This document shows, one piece after another, positions 57,059 through 64,000 of a stretch of DNA of 64,000 nucleotides. How positions within the stretch are numbered: the stretch's first letter is position 1; the number at the start of each line of letters is the position of its first letter. The notes beneath the pieces were generated by a model. That model made no database searches, was not told the DNA's origin, and was given only the letters and a program-made list of their open reading frames with translations. The position numbers were made by a program, and so were the translations under genes. This DNA is from JAXHTY01 sp034189225 (GTDB lineage: Bacteria; Desulfobacterota; Desulfobacteria; Desulfobacterales; Desulfosudaceae). Where the stretch lies: contig JAXHVL010000101.1 in assembly GCA_034189225.1 (NCBI GenBank), forward strand, positions 1 through 64,000, written 5' to 3'.

Positions 57059-57658
57059 ATGGCGCGAAAAAAATACACAAAACGAAGCCGGCCGGATCAT
57101 TACTCGCAAAAGGCCAAAGCAGAGCGGTTCCCTGCCCGGTCGGTGTATAAGCTTGAAGAAATCCAGAAAAAATTCAATATTATCAAAAAAGGCGACACCA
57201 TCATCGACCTGGGATGCGCCCCGGGCTCCTGGCTGCTTTTCGCCGTCCGGCTGGCGGGCCCCGCAGGCCATGTGACCGGAATAGATATCAAACCGGTTTC
57301 CGAGCAAATCCCGGCCAATGCCACTGTTCTCACGGCCGATATTTTTGGAATGGATGCCGGAGAACTACCGGAAAACGTAAATGTAATTATCAGCGATATG
57401 GCACCGGACACCACAGGCAACAAGTTTACGGATGCGGCACGCTCCTTTAATCTTGCTGTACAGGCCCTTGAAATCTGCCATAAACGCCTAAAACCGGGCG
57501 GGCATTTCGTCTGTAAAGTATTTCAGGGAGAAGATTTTAAAAATTTTACAGATATGGTAAAAGAGAGCTTTGCGCAATGTAAGATATTTAAACCGGAAAC
57601 CTGCCGTAAAGACAGCAGGGAAACCTATGTTATCGGACTATCAAAAAAGGAGACATAA
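57059..57658 (+). CDS. rlmE: 23S rRNA 2'-O-methyltransferase RlmE (FtsJ)
   Basis: 199 residues. The Rossmann methyltransferase core starts with IIDLGCAPGSWL (SAM site). The K-D-K-E catalytic tetrad is visible: SVYKLEEI, ISDMAPDTTG, FVCKVFQGED and SRETYVIG. It methylates U2552 of 23S rRNA. It lies 82 bp after radA and 2 bp before yebC. Confidence 0.93.
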   Translation: MARKKYTKRSRPDHYSQKAKAERFPARSVYKLEEIQKKFNIIKKGDTIIDLGCAPGSWLLFAVRLAGPAGHVTGIDIKPVSEQIPANATVLTADIFGMDAGELPENVNVIISDMAPDTTGNKFTDAARSFNLAVQALEICHKRLKPGGHFVCKVFQGEDFKNFTDMVKESFAQCKIFKPETCRKDSRETYVIGLSKKET

Positions 57659-57660
57659 CG

Positions 57661-58398
57661 ATGGCAGGGCACAATAAATGGTCATCCATCAAACATAAAA
57701 AAAAGGCGGTGGACGCCAAGCGGGGTAAGGTATTCACCAAGCTGATAAAGGAAATCACCGTTGCGGCCCGGATGGGCGGCGGCGATGCAGACGCCAACCC
57801 TCGGCTGAGAGCTGCCATTCAGGCAGCCAAAGATGAAAACATGCCCAAGGACAACATTGAGCGGGCCGTTAAAAAAGGCACCGGCGAGCTGGAAGGGGTC
57901 AACTACGAAGAGATCGTCTATGAGGGATATGGACCGGGCGGCGCGGCTGTTATGGTGGAGTCGCTGACAGACAACAAAAACCGGACCGTAGGCGATGTGC
58001 GCCATATCTTTGCCAAGCACAACGGCAACCTAGGGGAAAACGGATGCGTGGCCTGGATGTTTGACAAAAAAGGCTACATAGAAGTTGAGAAATCAGCAGC
58101 AGACGAGGATGCTCTCATGGAAACCGCCATCGACGAAGGTGCAGAGGATGTGCGGGAAGGGGACAACAGCTTTGAAGTGATCACCGCGGTGGATGACTTT
58201 GAAACCGTCCGCCAGGCATTGACCGACGCCGGCATTGACTTCGCATTCGCCGAGATCACCATGCTGCCGCAGACCACAACCGACCTGGATGACAAGGCCT
58301 CGGAACAGATGTTCAAGCTGCTGGATGCCCTGGACGACTGCGATGATGTGCAGAAGGTCTACACCAACGCCAACCTGTCGGATAATGTCATGGAATAG
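57661..58398 (+). CDS. yebC: YebC/PmpR-family regulator
   Basis: 245 residues, the TACO1/YebC family. MAGHNKWSSIKHKK at the start, GGDADANPRLRAAIQAAK and YEGYGPGG are signatures. Members act in transcription control or in translation of proline-rich stretches. AAGGAG precedes the ATG, directly following rlmE. The 3' end overlaps the convergent GDSL gene by 11 bp. Confidence 0.95.
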   Translation: MAGHNKWSSIKHKKKAVDAKRGKVFTKLIKEITVAARMGGGDADANPRLRAAIQAAKDENMPKDNIERAVKKGTGELEGVNYEEIVYEGYGPGGAAVMVESLTDNKNRTVGDVRHIFAKHNGNLGENGCVAWMFDKKGYIEVEKSAADEDALMETAIDEGAEDVREGDNSFEVITAVDDFETVRQALTDAGIDFAFAEITMLPQTTTDLDDKASEQMFKLLDALDDCDDVQKVYTNANLSDNVME

Positions 58399-59029
58399 CC
58401 CCATACTTTCCCAGCATCTGATAAACAGTTCCGGCAAGTTCCCGATATCCCGCTGCATTGAGATGAATTGGATCCGACTTCATGCTGCGGTCCCGCTCCA
58501 GGTCCCCCAGGGTGTCCATGTCGATGGGAACCTTGTGCCGCCTGGCCACCTGTTCATAAAAATCCGGGGGCGACCCGAAAATACTGAGTTTGGGAACGGC
58601 CACCAGCACCACGTCGATGTTCCGGTTCAGGACCATTCGTACCATGGCATCCAGGTTGGCCCCGGCGTCGGCCATGGATTGTTTCTGAAGAATATCGTTA
58701 CCGCCGTGACAGATAATCACCAGATCCGGCCGATATCGATCCATCACTCCCGGCAGCCGGTCCAGGCCTTCGGCTGTCACCTCCCCGGGAACCCCGGCAT
58801 TGATCACCTTCATCCCCGTCATTCCGGCCAATACCGCCGGGTAGCTGTTTTCAGGGGAAACGCCCGTACCCCGGGTCAGGCTGTCGCCAAACGCCACGAT
58901 CACGCCGTCTTCCGGCAGAGTGGATAATTCGGGACCGCCGCAGGCGGCGATAAAAAGCCAGAGAAACGGCACAACCAGCATTAATAACCAGCGGATTTGC
59001 ACGTCCATCAATTTCACTGACAGTTTCAT
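58388..59029 (-). CDS. SGNH/GDSL-type lipoprotein hydrolase (TesA-like)
   Basis: 213 residues. An N-terminal signal with lipobox (FIAAC) suggests an envelope lipoprotein. Catalytic blocks: AFGDSLTRGTG (Ser), NAGVPGE (Gly), HGGNDIL (Asn) and DPIHLNAAGY (Asp and His), as in TesA-type esterases. It would hydrolyse acyl esters or thioesters in the periplasm. It converges on yebC and overlaps it by 11 bp. Confidence 0.87.
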   Translation of the reverse strand: MKLSVKLMDVQIRWLLMLVVPFLWLFIAACGGPELSTLPEDGVIVAFGDSLTRGTGVSPENSYPAVLAGMTGMKVINAGVPGEVTAEGLDRLPGVMDRYRPDLVIICHGGNDILQKQSMADAGANLDAMVRMVLNRNIDVVLVAVPKLSIFGSPPDFYEQVARRHKVPIDMDTLGDLERDRSMKSDPIHLNAAGYRELAGTVYQMLGKYGAIP

Positions 59030-59643
59030 TAAACGCCTTTTTTTAAATCTGAATGATCAAATTTTCAAAACAACTGATTGCGAGGGGGCTTGTTTTGACG
59101 GCTTCATAAAAAGCTTCCAACCCCGCCGCGGTGGTATTTTTGCAGAAAGTAACTTGTTATGGTGTGATCGAAAGATTGCTTTGCCACTTCTACCTTTTCG
59201 TGATTGTAATCCACTGCTGTTTGATTAACCACGGAATACACGGAAAGGGCACGGAAAAGGGTGCAAAATGGTTCCTTCCGTGTTTTCTCCGTGTATTCCG
59301 TGGTTAAAAAAGATGCTTTGGTTTTTAAATGAATTACCACGTTAAGTTCCTTGGAAGTACCATAAAGAGATAGTTTTATTTCAACCATGAAGAACATGAA
59401 GAGCATGAAGTTGAAATTATTGTTATTTTTTATTTCTTCATGATCTTCATGCGCTTCATGGTCAAAAAATCAGACTTTTTACGAGTGCATCTGTTTTGAT
59501 CATTGGAAAATTGGATATTCGGGTTTGTTTCGAATTTCTAATTTCGTGTTTTGCGCCTTATCGGCATAGCCTTTTATCGTTAACCTGACCCCAAGGAGCA
59601 GGTTTTATAGACTGAATAAACCGGTCTTCACCATCGCCGATCA
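59030..59643. repeat. 614-bp intergenic repeat cluster
   Basis: No gene. R3 copy at 59097-59155 (GACGGCTTCATAAAAAGC, CCCCGCCGCGG). A perfect 20-bp inverted repeat TTAACCACGGAATACACGGA at 59225-59244 with its complement at 59288-59307. TTAAGTTCCTTGGAAGT at 59342-59358, the sequence that links R1 and R2 elsewhere. A third hairpin (ACCATGAAGAACATGAAG arm at 59384, partner ending 59462) has 27-bp arms. Several kinds of repeat gather here. Confidence 0.8.
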
Positions 59644-60540
59644 CTACGCCAGTGCCAGCATCCGCTCCACTGCCTGCAGGGCCCCCTCCCGGACCGCCTG
59701 CGTCACCCTTACTTCCGGCTGCATGGTTTCAAGGCAGGCCGCCACATCCTTGGGCGATATGATTTTCATGTCCGGGCAGATCATCTCAGGGGAGACGGGG
59801 TGGAAGGTCTTGTCCGGGCAGGCTTTTTTCAGCGCATGCAGAATGCCGTTTTCCGTGGCAATCAGAAAAGAGCGATGATCAGAGGTTTTTGCATACCGAA
59901 GCATCCCCGAGGTGCTCAGTACCTCATCGGCCAAGGCCACCACCTCGGGCCGGCACTCCGGATGGATCAGCAGTACCGCATCCGGGTCCATGGCTTTTGC
60001 CTCTTTGACCTCCTGACGCCCAAGCGCGTTATGAAACGGACAGTATCCGTCCCAGAAATGGATGGTTTTGTCCGTGAACCCGGCCGCGTATGCCGCCAAG
60101 TTCCGGTCCGGCGCCAGCAGCATCTCATCGGCCTCGATACTGTTCACCACTTTCACCACATTGGCCGAGGTGCAGCAGATCGTGGACATGGCCTTGACCG
60201 CGGCCGGGGAATTCACGTAGGTTACCACCGGCATCTGGCCAAGCCGATCCAGTTCAGCCGTGAGCATTTCCGGGGTAATCATGTCAGCCATAGCGCACCC
60301 CGCATCGGACCGGGGCAGCAGGACGGTTTTGTCCGGGCAGACGATGGATGCCGTCTCGGCCATGAAGTGCACACCGCAGAACACAATCACATCCGCGTCG
60401 GTGCGGGATGCTTTGAGGGAAAGTTCCAGGGAGTCCCCGCAGAAATCGGCAAGGTCCTGAATTTCCGGTGGTTGATAATTATGGGCCAGAATGATAGCAT
60501 TCCGGTCTTGCTGCAATCGTCGTATGGTGGTGTCAATCAT
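59644..60540 (-). CDS. nadA: quinolinate synthase NadA
   Basis: 298 residues. It condenses iminoaspartate and dihydroxyacetone phosphate to quinolinate for NAD synthesis. The three conserved [4Fe-4S] cysteines are in STICCTSAN, HPECRPEV and EMICPDMK. ILAHNYQPPEIQDLADFCGDS near the start and the family's regular length agree. NadB and NadC are not in this window. Confidence 0.95.
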   Translation of the reverse strand: MIDTTIRRLQQDRNAIILAHNYQPPEIQDLADFCGDSLELSLKASRTDADVIVFCGVHFMAETASIVCPDKTVLLPRSDAGCAMADMITPEMLTAELDRLGQMPVVTYVNSPAAVKAMSTICCTSANVVKVVNSIEADEMLLAPDRNLAAYAAGFTDKTIHFWDGYCPFHNALGRQEVKEAKAMDPDAVLLIHPECRPEVVALADEVLSTSGMLRYAKTSDHRSFLIATENGILHALKKACPDKTFHPVSPEMICPDMKIISPKDVAACLETMQPEVRVTQAVREGALQAVERMLALA

Positions 60541-60593
60541 TGTCCTGCCTCGGTCCTGTCTTGAAATCCATATAATATTAAGCCGGTGGGGTA

Positions 60594-61259
60594 TTATTGA
60601 GATAGTGGATCCATGGCGATGATATCCGCATCAATGGGAATATCAAATTCAAACTTCGCGGCCGCAATATCGGCATTAAACTTTATGTTCTCAAATGTAA
60701 ATCGGGTCACCTCACCGAACGCCGTCTCTGTTTCAAGTTCTTCAATGATATAGGTTTTCCGGGAAACAAACAGATACGCCACCGCTAACTGCTGCACCTT
60801 TTCTTTGGGCTCCAGCCGCAGCACATAATACCCTTCTTTTTTCCGCGAATCGGCTGTTTCGATAATAAAATTTTTTTGTAGAGAAAAAATATCCGCCATA
60901 AAGCTGGCGCTGTTTCCCTTTCCCATCAGGGCTTCCGCCTTTCCCACGATCACCTGATTCTCCTCGGGTTTATAAATCCACAGCGAATCGCCGTCCGATA
61001 TCAGCAATTGGGGATAGGGGCTTTTATATTCCCACCGGACCTTGTCCGGTCGTTTGAACATCACCTTCCCATGGGCGGTATCCTCGATATCCATTTCGGC
61101 AAACACGGATATCTGTTTGAAGTCCGCGGACAGGCTTTCGCAGTCATAACGTTCCTCGACCTTTTCCATGACGGCTTCCGCCGTTTCCGACGCACCGGCA
61201 TGCCAGGCCATTGCCAAAACCATGAAAAACCCGATCAGGAATACGTATCTCAACCTCAT
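60594..61259 (-). CDS. lolA: outer-membrane lipoprotein carrier LolA
   Basis: 221 residues with a cleavable signal peptide (hydrophobic residues 5-20, then AGASE). LSADFKQISVF, GKVMFKRPDKVRWEY and ISDGDSLWIY are LolA signatures. LolA carries lipoproteins across the periplasm. AAGGAG lies upstream, inside the last codons of a small overlapping ORF (ATGA). Confidence 0.92.
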   Translation of the reverse strand: MRLRYVFLIGFFMVLAMAWHAGASETAEAVMEKVEERYDCESLSADFKQISVFAEMDIEDTAHGKVMFKRPDKVRWEYKSPYPQLLISDGDSLWIYKPEENQVIVGKAEALMGKGNSASFMADIFSLQKNFIIETADSRKKEGYYVLRLEPKEKVQQLAVAYLFVSRKTYIIEELETETAFGEVTRFTFENIKFNADIAAAKFEFDIPIDADIIAMDPLSQ

Positions 61260-61441
61260 GAATACTCCTTCCGAATATTATCCCGCCCCCCGGGCCGGAC
61301 AAACAATTTAGGCCGCTTACCACTCAGGAAACAGTGAATCAACCATACACCAACGGCCACGCCTGAAACAATAATTATTTTCCCGCTATTGCCTGGCAGG
61401 ACAACTATCCTGCCGGAAAGGACCTTTGGTTCCTGTTCCAA
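61256..61441 (-). CDS. small membrane protein upstream of lolA (61 aa)
   Basis: One predicted membrane helix (KIIIVSGVAVGVWLIHCF), then a basic tail. The start would be TTG at 61441 with AAGGG 7 nt upstream, and the stop overlaps the lolA ATG (ATGA). I do not recognise the family. Coupling to lolA supports a real gene; the unusual start and short length count against it. Confidence 0.4.
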   Translation of the reverse strand: MEQEPKVLSGRIVVLPGNSGKIIIVSGVAVGVWLIHCFLSGKRPKLFVRPGGRDNIRKEYS

Positions 61442-61953
61442 GCGACAGCCCTTGCATCAGACCATCGATACAATAACTTTTACTATGAATTTCAAATTGT
61501 TAATTTTACACTCACGGCCAATGCCCATGGCGCAATTTTTGATGCACGCTTAAAAAGTCGGATTTGGGACGGCAAAGTAAAAAGTTCAAGATGCGGCGTG
61601 TCTATCTTACTCTCGAGGAATGGAGCGTACTTGGCGCTACGTGACATGATAGAGATGCATCGTTTTGCTGCTATTGGACTTCCAAGGAACTTAATCTGCC
61701 AATTTGAGAAAAAGTTGCCTCTCGCAAAGACGCCAAGATCGCAGAGAATGAAAAGAATATTCTTGGCGATCTTGGCGGCCTGGCGAGCGGATAACTAATA
61801 TAAAGTGCGGATATTCAACCAATAATCAAGAAGCAATGACGGCAAAAAATGATGCCGCCGGCCCGAAGTTCCTTTCTGCATTCATACCGCCGCAGCGGGG
61901 TTGGAAGCTTTTTACGAAGCCGTCAAACATTGACGCCTGTCATGGAGAAAGAG
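61442..61953. repeat. 512-bp intergenic repeat cluster
   Basis: An R2 copy in reverse orientation at about 61560-61690 (GGGACGGCAAAGTAAAAAGTTC...GGACTTCCAAGGAACTTAA). A foldback at 61721-61787 (CTCGCAAAGACGCCAAGATCGC and its imperfect complement). An R3 copy in reverse at about 61876-61926. No gene recognised. Confidence 0.75.
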
Positions 61954-62265
61954 ATGAATGCGGCCCTATCCCCGGAAGAATTAACCCAGCCGGCGGAACA
62001 ACTCAAGACCAAAAGCTATAAGGTTCGATTGCTTGACAGCATGGACGGCAAACTGGTTGTGGAATCACAGAAATCGGTTTTTTTCATTGGGGAAAAACGG
62101 CATTCGGGAAGATATCCGAATACCAAATTTTCTAATGACCAAAACAGATACCGGAGTGTTCCGGGGCATCAATGCGATGCATTTATCTTCGTGACCTTCG
62201 TGAGGTTCGTGGTAATCAACTCCAGACAATTGAACCACGAAGTTCACGAAGGACACGAAGGGTGA
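61954..62265 (+). CDS. doubtful ORF (103 aa), possible truncated gene
   Basis: The ORF starts MNAALSPEELTQPAEQ with GGAG 6 nt upstream, and the first ~45 residues look protein-like (KSYKVRLLDSMDGKLVVES). The end runs into a palindrome (62188-62259), so the C-terminal part is repeat DNA. It may be a gene cut by repeats, or chance. Family unknown. Confidence 0.2.
   Translation: MNAALSPEELTQPAEQLKTKSYKVRLLDSMDGKLVVESQKSVFFIGEKRHSGRYPNTKFSNDQNRYRSVPGHQCDAFIFVTFVRFVVINSRQLNHEVHEGHEG
62188..62259. repeat. foldback with GAAGTTCACGAAGGACACGAA arms
   Basis: 26-bp arms (TTCGTGACCTTCGTGAGGTTCG... and its complement) with three mismatches around a 20-bp loop. Similar ACCACGAAG/ACCATGAAG units occur at 55.55 and 59.4 kb. 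Confidence 0.8.
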
Positions 62266-62380
62266 GTTCAGACTATAAACAATCCCCTTATAGGGGTAAC
62301 CAAAGCCGGCCCCTCTGGGGTCTGATGTTTACTTAAATTTGTTCTGACAGAGGCCTCTCGCACGGCGTCAGCGGCTTCTT

Positions 62381-64000
62381 TTACTCGTAAACCAGAAACA
62401 GCTCCACGTACCGGGCATCCAGATTGTCCGGGGCCACATTCCCGTATTCCGCTTCAATGGCCGCAAACATGACCTCAAACAGCCGGCCCGCCGCCCGGGA
62501 AAGGTCATAGGCGGTGTTGCCGGTCACGCCGGCAAACCACTCCAGAAACGCCCCCTTCATCTTGTTTCGTATCCGGCGCCGGGTCGCCTGTTCAGGGTCC
62601 GCCGTCATCAGTGCCGCGAAAAACCGCCTGAAATTATCTATGGAAATATACTCAACGGTCTCGGCAAGCCCCAGGTAATGCCGCGCCCATACGGTCAGCA
62701 CCAGGTTCTCAAAGGTCAGGGCCGCCTCGGCAACGCAGGACGGATCAAATCCCGCATCCTTCAGCAGGCGGTCCAGCATCATGACTTCATCCAGGATATC
62801 CCGGGTGGCGGCCACCTCCGACGGCGTCTGAAACTCCCGGTAAATGCCGCCATCCTGATACTGATCATAATAGAGGGGCCGTTTCACCAACAGACCGCCC
62901 AGCGCGCCCTGCCGGCGCTCCCCCCAGAAAACAAGCGGCATCTTATGGCCAATGGTCCAGCTCGTGAGATACCATTTATCCGCCTGTCGTTTCAGGGTAG
63001 ACACGGCGCTGTAGCCCAGCCGAAAAATATCTGTGATAAAATACCGGCCCATAAGGGCGGCTGCCTCACCCGCATCCGGCGGGGCGTCCCCCTCTATGAC
63101 TTCCTGAAGCCCGATATGAATATACCCGCACGCCTTGTCCACCACATGGGCCAGGTCCTTTTTCTCCTTAACAGCCATTCGGTCGGATACAGCGATACGA
63201 TTGCAAAGGGCCGCAAACTCCGTCTGAAGCTCTTGCAGGGCCTCCTGTGAATCGATGCAGGCCAGTGCCTGGGAAAACACCGTGGTCCTGTCGATCATGG
63301 TGGTGGGTGAAAACGGCACCGGCATCTTGGCATCCAGGATGCCGGCGGGCGCTCCCTTCTCCGGAAGCTGGTCCGCACGCCGCACATACCGGTAGACCCC
63401 GACGGCCTCCTCAAAGGGCAGCAGCCCCTTTTCGGCCAGCCGAACGTTCCGCAGCCGATACGCCTCTTCCTCGGCTTCGGCCGGCAGCACGTTGGCCGTA
63501 TAGAACAGTACCTCCATATAGGCCTCGTAGTCCTGCTCGGCCAGCCGTTTCAAAAACCCGTACAACACCTTCTGGCGGAAATCATCGGCCTTTTCATCCG
63601 TATCCATGCCGCATTTGCCTTTTTTCACAAACCGCACATAATACAGGTCATCAAAGGTAAAAAACTCGGGACCGAACACCGATGGGTCCTGATCGTGCTC
63701 CAGCATCCCCACTTCGAGGTTATAGTAAAGAAACAGTTCCAGAAAGGGCGCCTTATCCGTGATCATCCATTTTCTGAACCGGTTGGCATCCGCCCGCATC
63801 AGCAGATCAAACCACTGCACCACCGAATCAATATGAATTTCGTCCTGCTGCCACACCGACACATCCAGCATGTATTCCCACTGCTTGTTGGACGCCAGGG
63901 ACAACAGCTCGATGGCGTCATGCGGGCCGATCTCATTGACCAGGAAATAGAAATCCTGCTCGGCAAAAGAATGCACCATGGGCATGGCATCCTTTGCATC
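62381..64000 (-). CDS. DUF6178-family protein, 5' end beyond the window
   Basis: 540 residues are visible. The frame stays open to the right edge (DAKDA before the MPMVHSF methionines), and family members begin further upstream, so the true start is outside the window. EQDFYFLVNEIGPHDAIELLSLAS and the DVSVWQQDEI region are typical. No signal peptide, membrane segment or metal motif is visible. Function unknown. The family is common in deltaproteobacteria. Confidence 0.75.
   Translation of the reverse strand, partial: DAKDAMPMVHSFAEQDFYFLVNEIGPHDAIELLSLASNKQWEYMLDVSVWQQDEIHIDSVVQWFDLLMRADANRFRKWMITDKAPFLELFLYYNLEVGMLEHDQDPSVFGPEFFTFDDLYYVRFVKKGKCGMDTDEKADDFRQKVLYGFLKRLAEQDYEAYMEVLFYTANVLPAEAEEEAYRLRNVRLAEKGLLPFEEAVGVYRYVRRADQLPEKGAPAGILDAKMPVPFSPTTMIDRTTVFSQALACIDSQEALQELQTEFAALCNRIAVSDRMAVKEKKDLAHVVDKACGYIHIGLQEVIEGDAPPDAGEAAALMGRYFITDIFRLGYSAVSTLKRQADKWYLTSWTIGHKMPLVFWGERRQGALGGLLVKRPLYYDQYQDGGIYREFQTPSEVAATRDILDEVMMLDRLLKDAGFDPSCVAEAALTFENLVLTVWARHYLGLAETVEYISIDNFRRFFAALMTADPEQATRRRIRNKMKGAFLEWFAGVTGNTAYDLSRAAGRLFEVMFAAIEAEYGNVAPDNLDARYVELFLVYE

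Noticed and set aside
61598..61798. 66-aa frame at 61.6 kb
   Set aside because: It lies in R2 repeat DNA and an adjoining palindrome.

Overview
The window reads as chromosome of an anaerobic sulfate-reducing deltaproteobacterium (Desulfobacterota, most like the Desulfobacteraceae/Desulfosarcinaceae). The basis is a DsrC with both C-terminal cysteines, an AhbA/B-type siroheme decarboxylase, many heterodisulfide-reductase-like (Hdr) flavoproteins, an electron-bifurcating MetFV module and a six-gene Rnf complex. No species can be assigned from the sequence alone.

Layout. 0.1-4.7 kb (-): a translationally coupled sucrose cassette of fructokinase, a bidomain sucrose-phosphate synthase/phosphatase and sucrose phosphorylase. 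5.0-9.7 kb (+): a cyclophilin-like protein, a DUF748 envelope protein and a lipoprotein serine hydrolase. 9.7-11.5 kb (-): nitrilase-family amidohydrolase, siroheme decarboxylase subunit and dsrC. 11.95-13.27 kb (+): an HdrD/DsrK-like Fe-S protein readable only through an in-frame UGA. 13.8-16.4 kb (-): a low-GC pair, B12-type radical SAM protein plus GNAT protein. 17.0-21.6 kb (-): metV-metF-hdrA-hdrA/mvhD, divergent from 22.1-25.05 kb (+), three NAD(P)H:acceptor (Flx/sulfhydrogenase-like) genes. 25.7-27.2 kb (-): a permease with its ArsR/SmtB regulator and operator. 27.5-34.9 kb (-): two tandem HdrA-MvhD modules in which all four proteins contain an in-frame UGA. 35.2-40.7 kb (+): rnfCDGEAB. 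40.9-49.0 kb (+): cyclase-FHA protein, a TetR-controlled dehydrogenase/kinase operon and a HEAT-like/HD-GYP pair. 49.6-64 kb: TMTC-like TPR membrane protein, cold-shock protein, DprE1/UbiA pair, radA, rlmE, yebC, a GDSL lipoprotein, nadA, lolA and a DUF6178 protein cut by the window edge.

The central theme is low-potential electron transfer. MetFV with HdrA-type flavoproteins, the NAD(P)H module, DsrC with an Hdr-type disulfide reductase, the two HdrA-MvhD modules and Rnf would together link ferredoxin, NADH, methylene-tetrahydrofolate and thiol/disulfide couples. Five open frames in this region (HdrD/DsrK-like, two HdrA, two MvhD) are split by UGA at positions where relatives carry a conserved Cys. 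Each UGA is followed by a hairpin whose loop places GG at +24/+25. I read all five as selenoproteins, an unusual density.

Intergenic space is loaded with dispersed foldback repeats. They include a ~300-bp element (R1, four copies), a ~150-bp terminal-inverted-repeat element (R2) that in one place has inserted into R1 with a 6-bp target duplication, a ~50-bp element (R3) that repeatedly begins at or just after stop codons, a 157-bp element flanked by TAA, and several oligonucleotide palindromes. R1 creates a set of similar but spurious ORFs. No rRNA, tRNA or CRISPR array was recognised.
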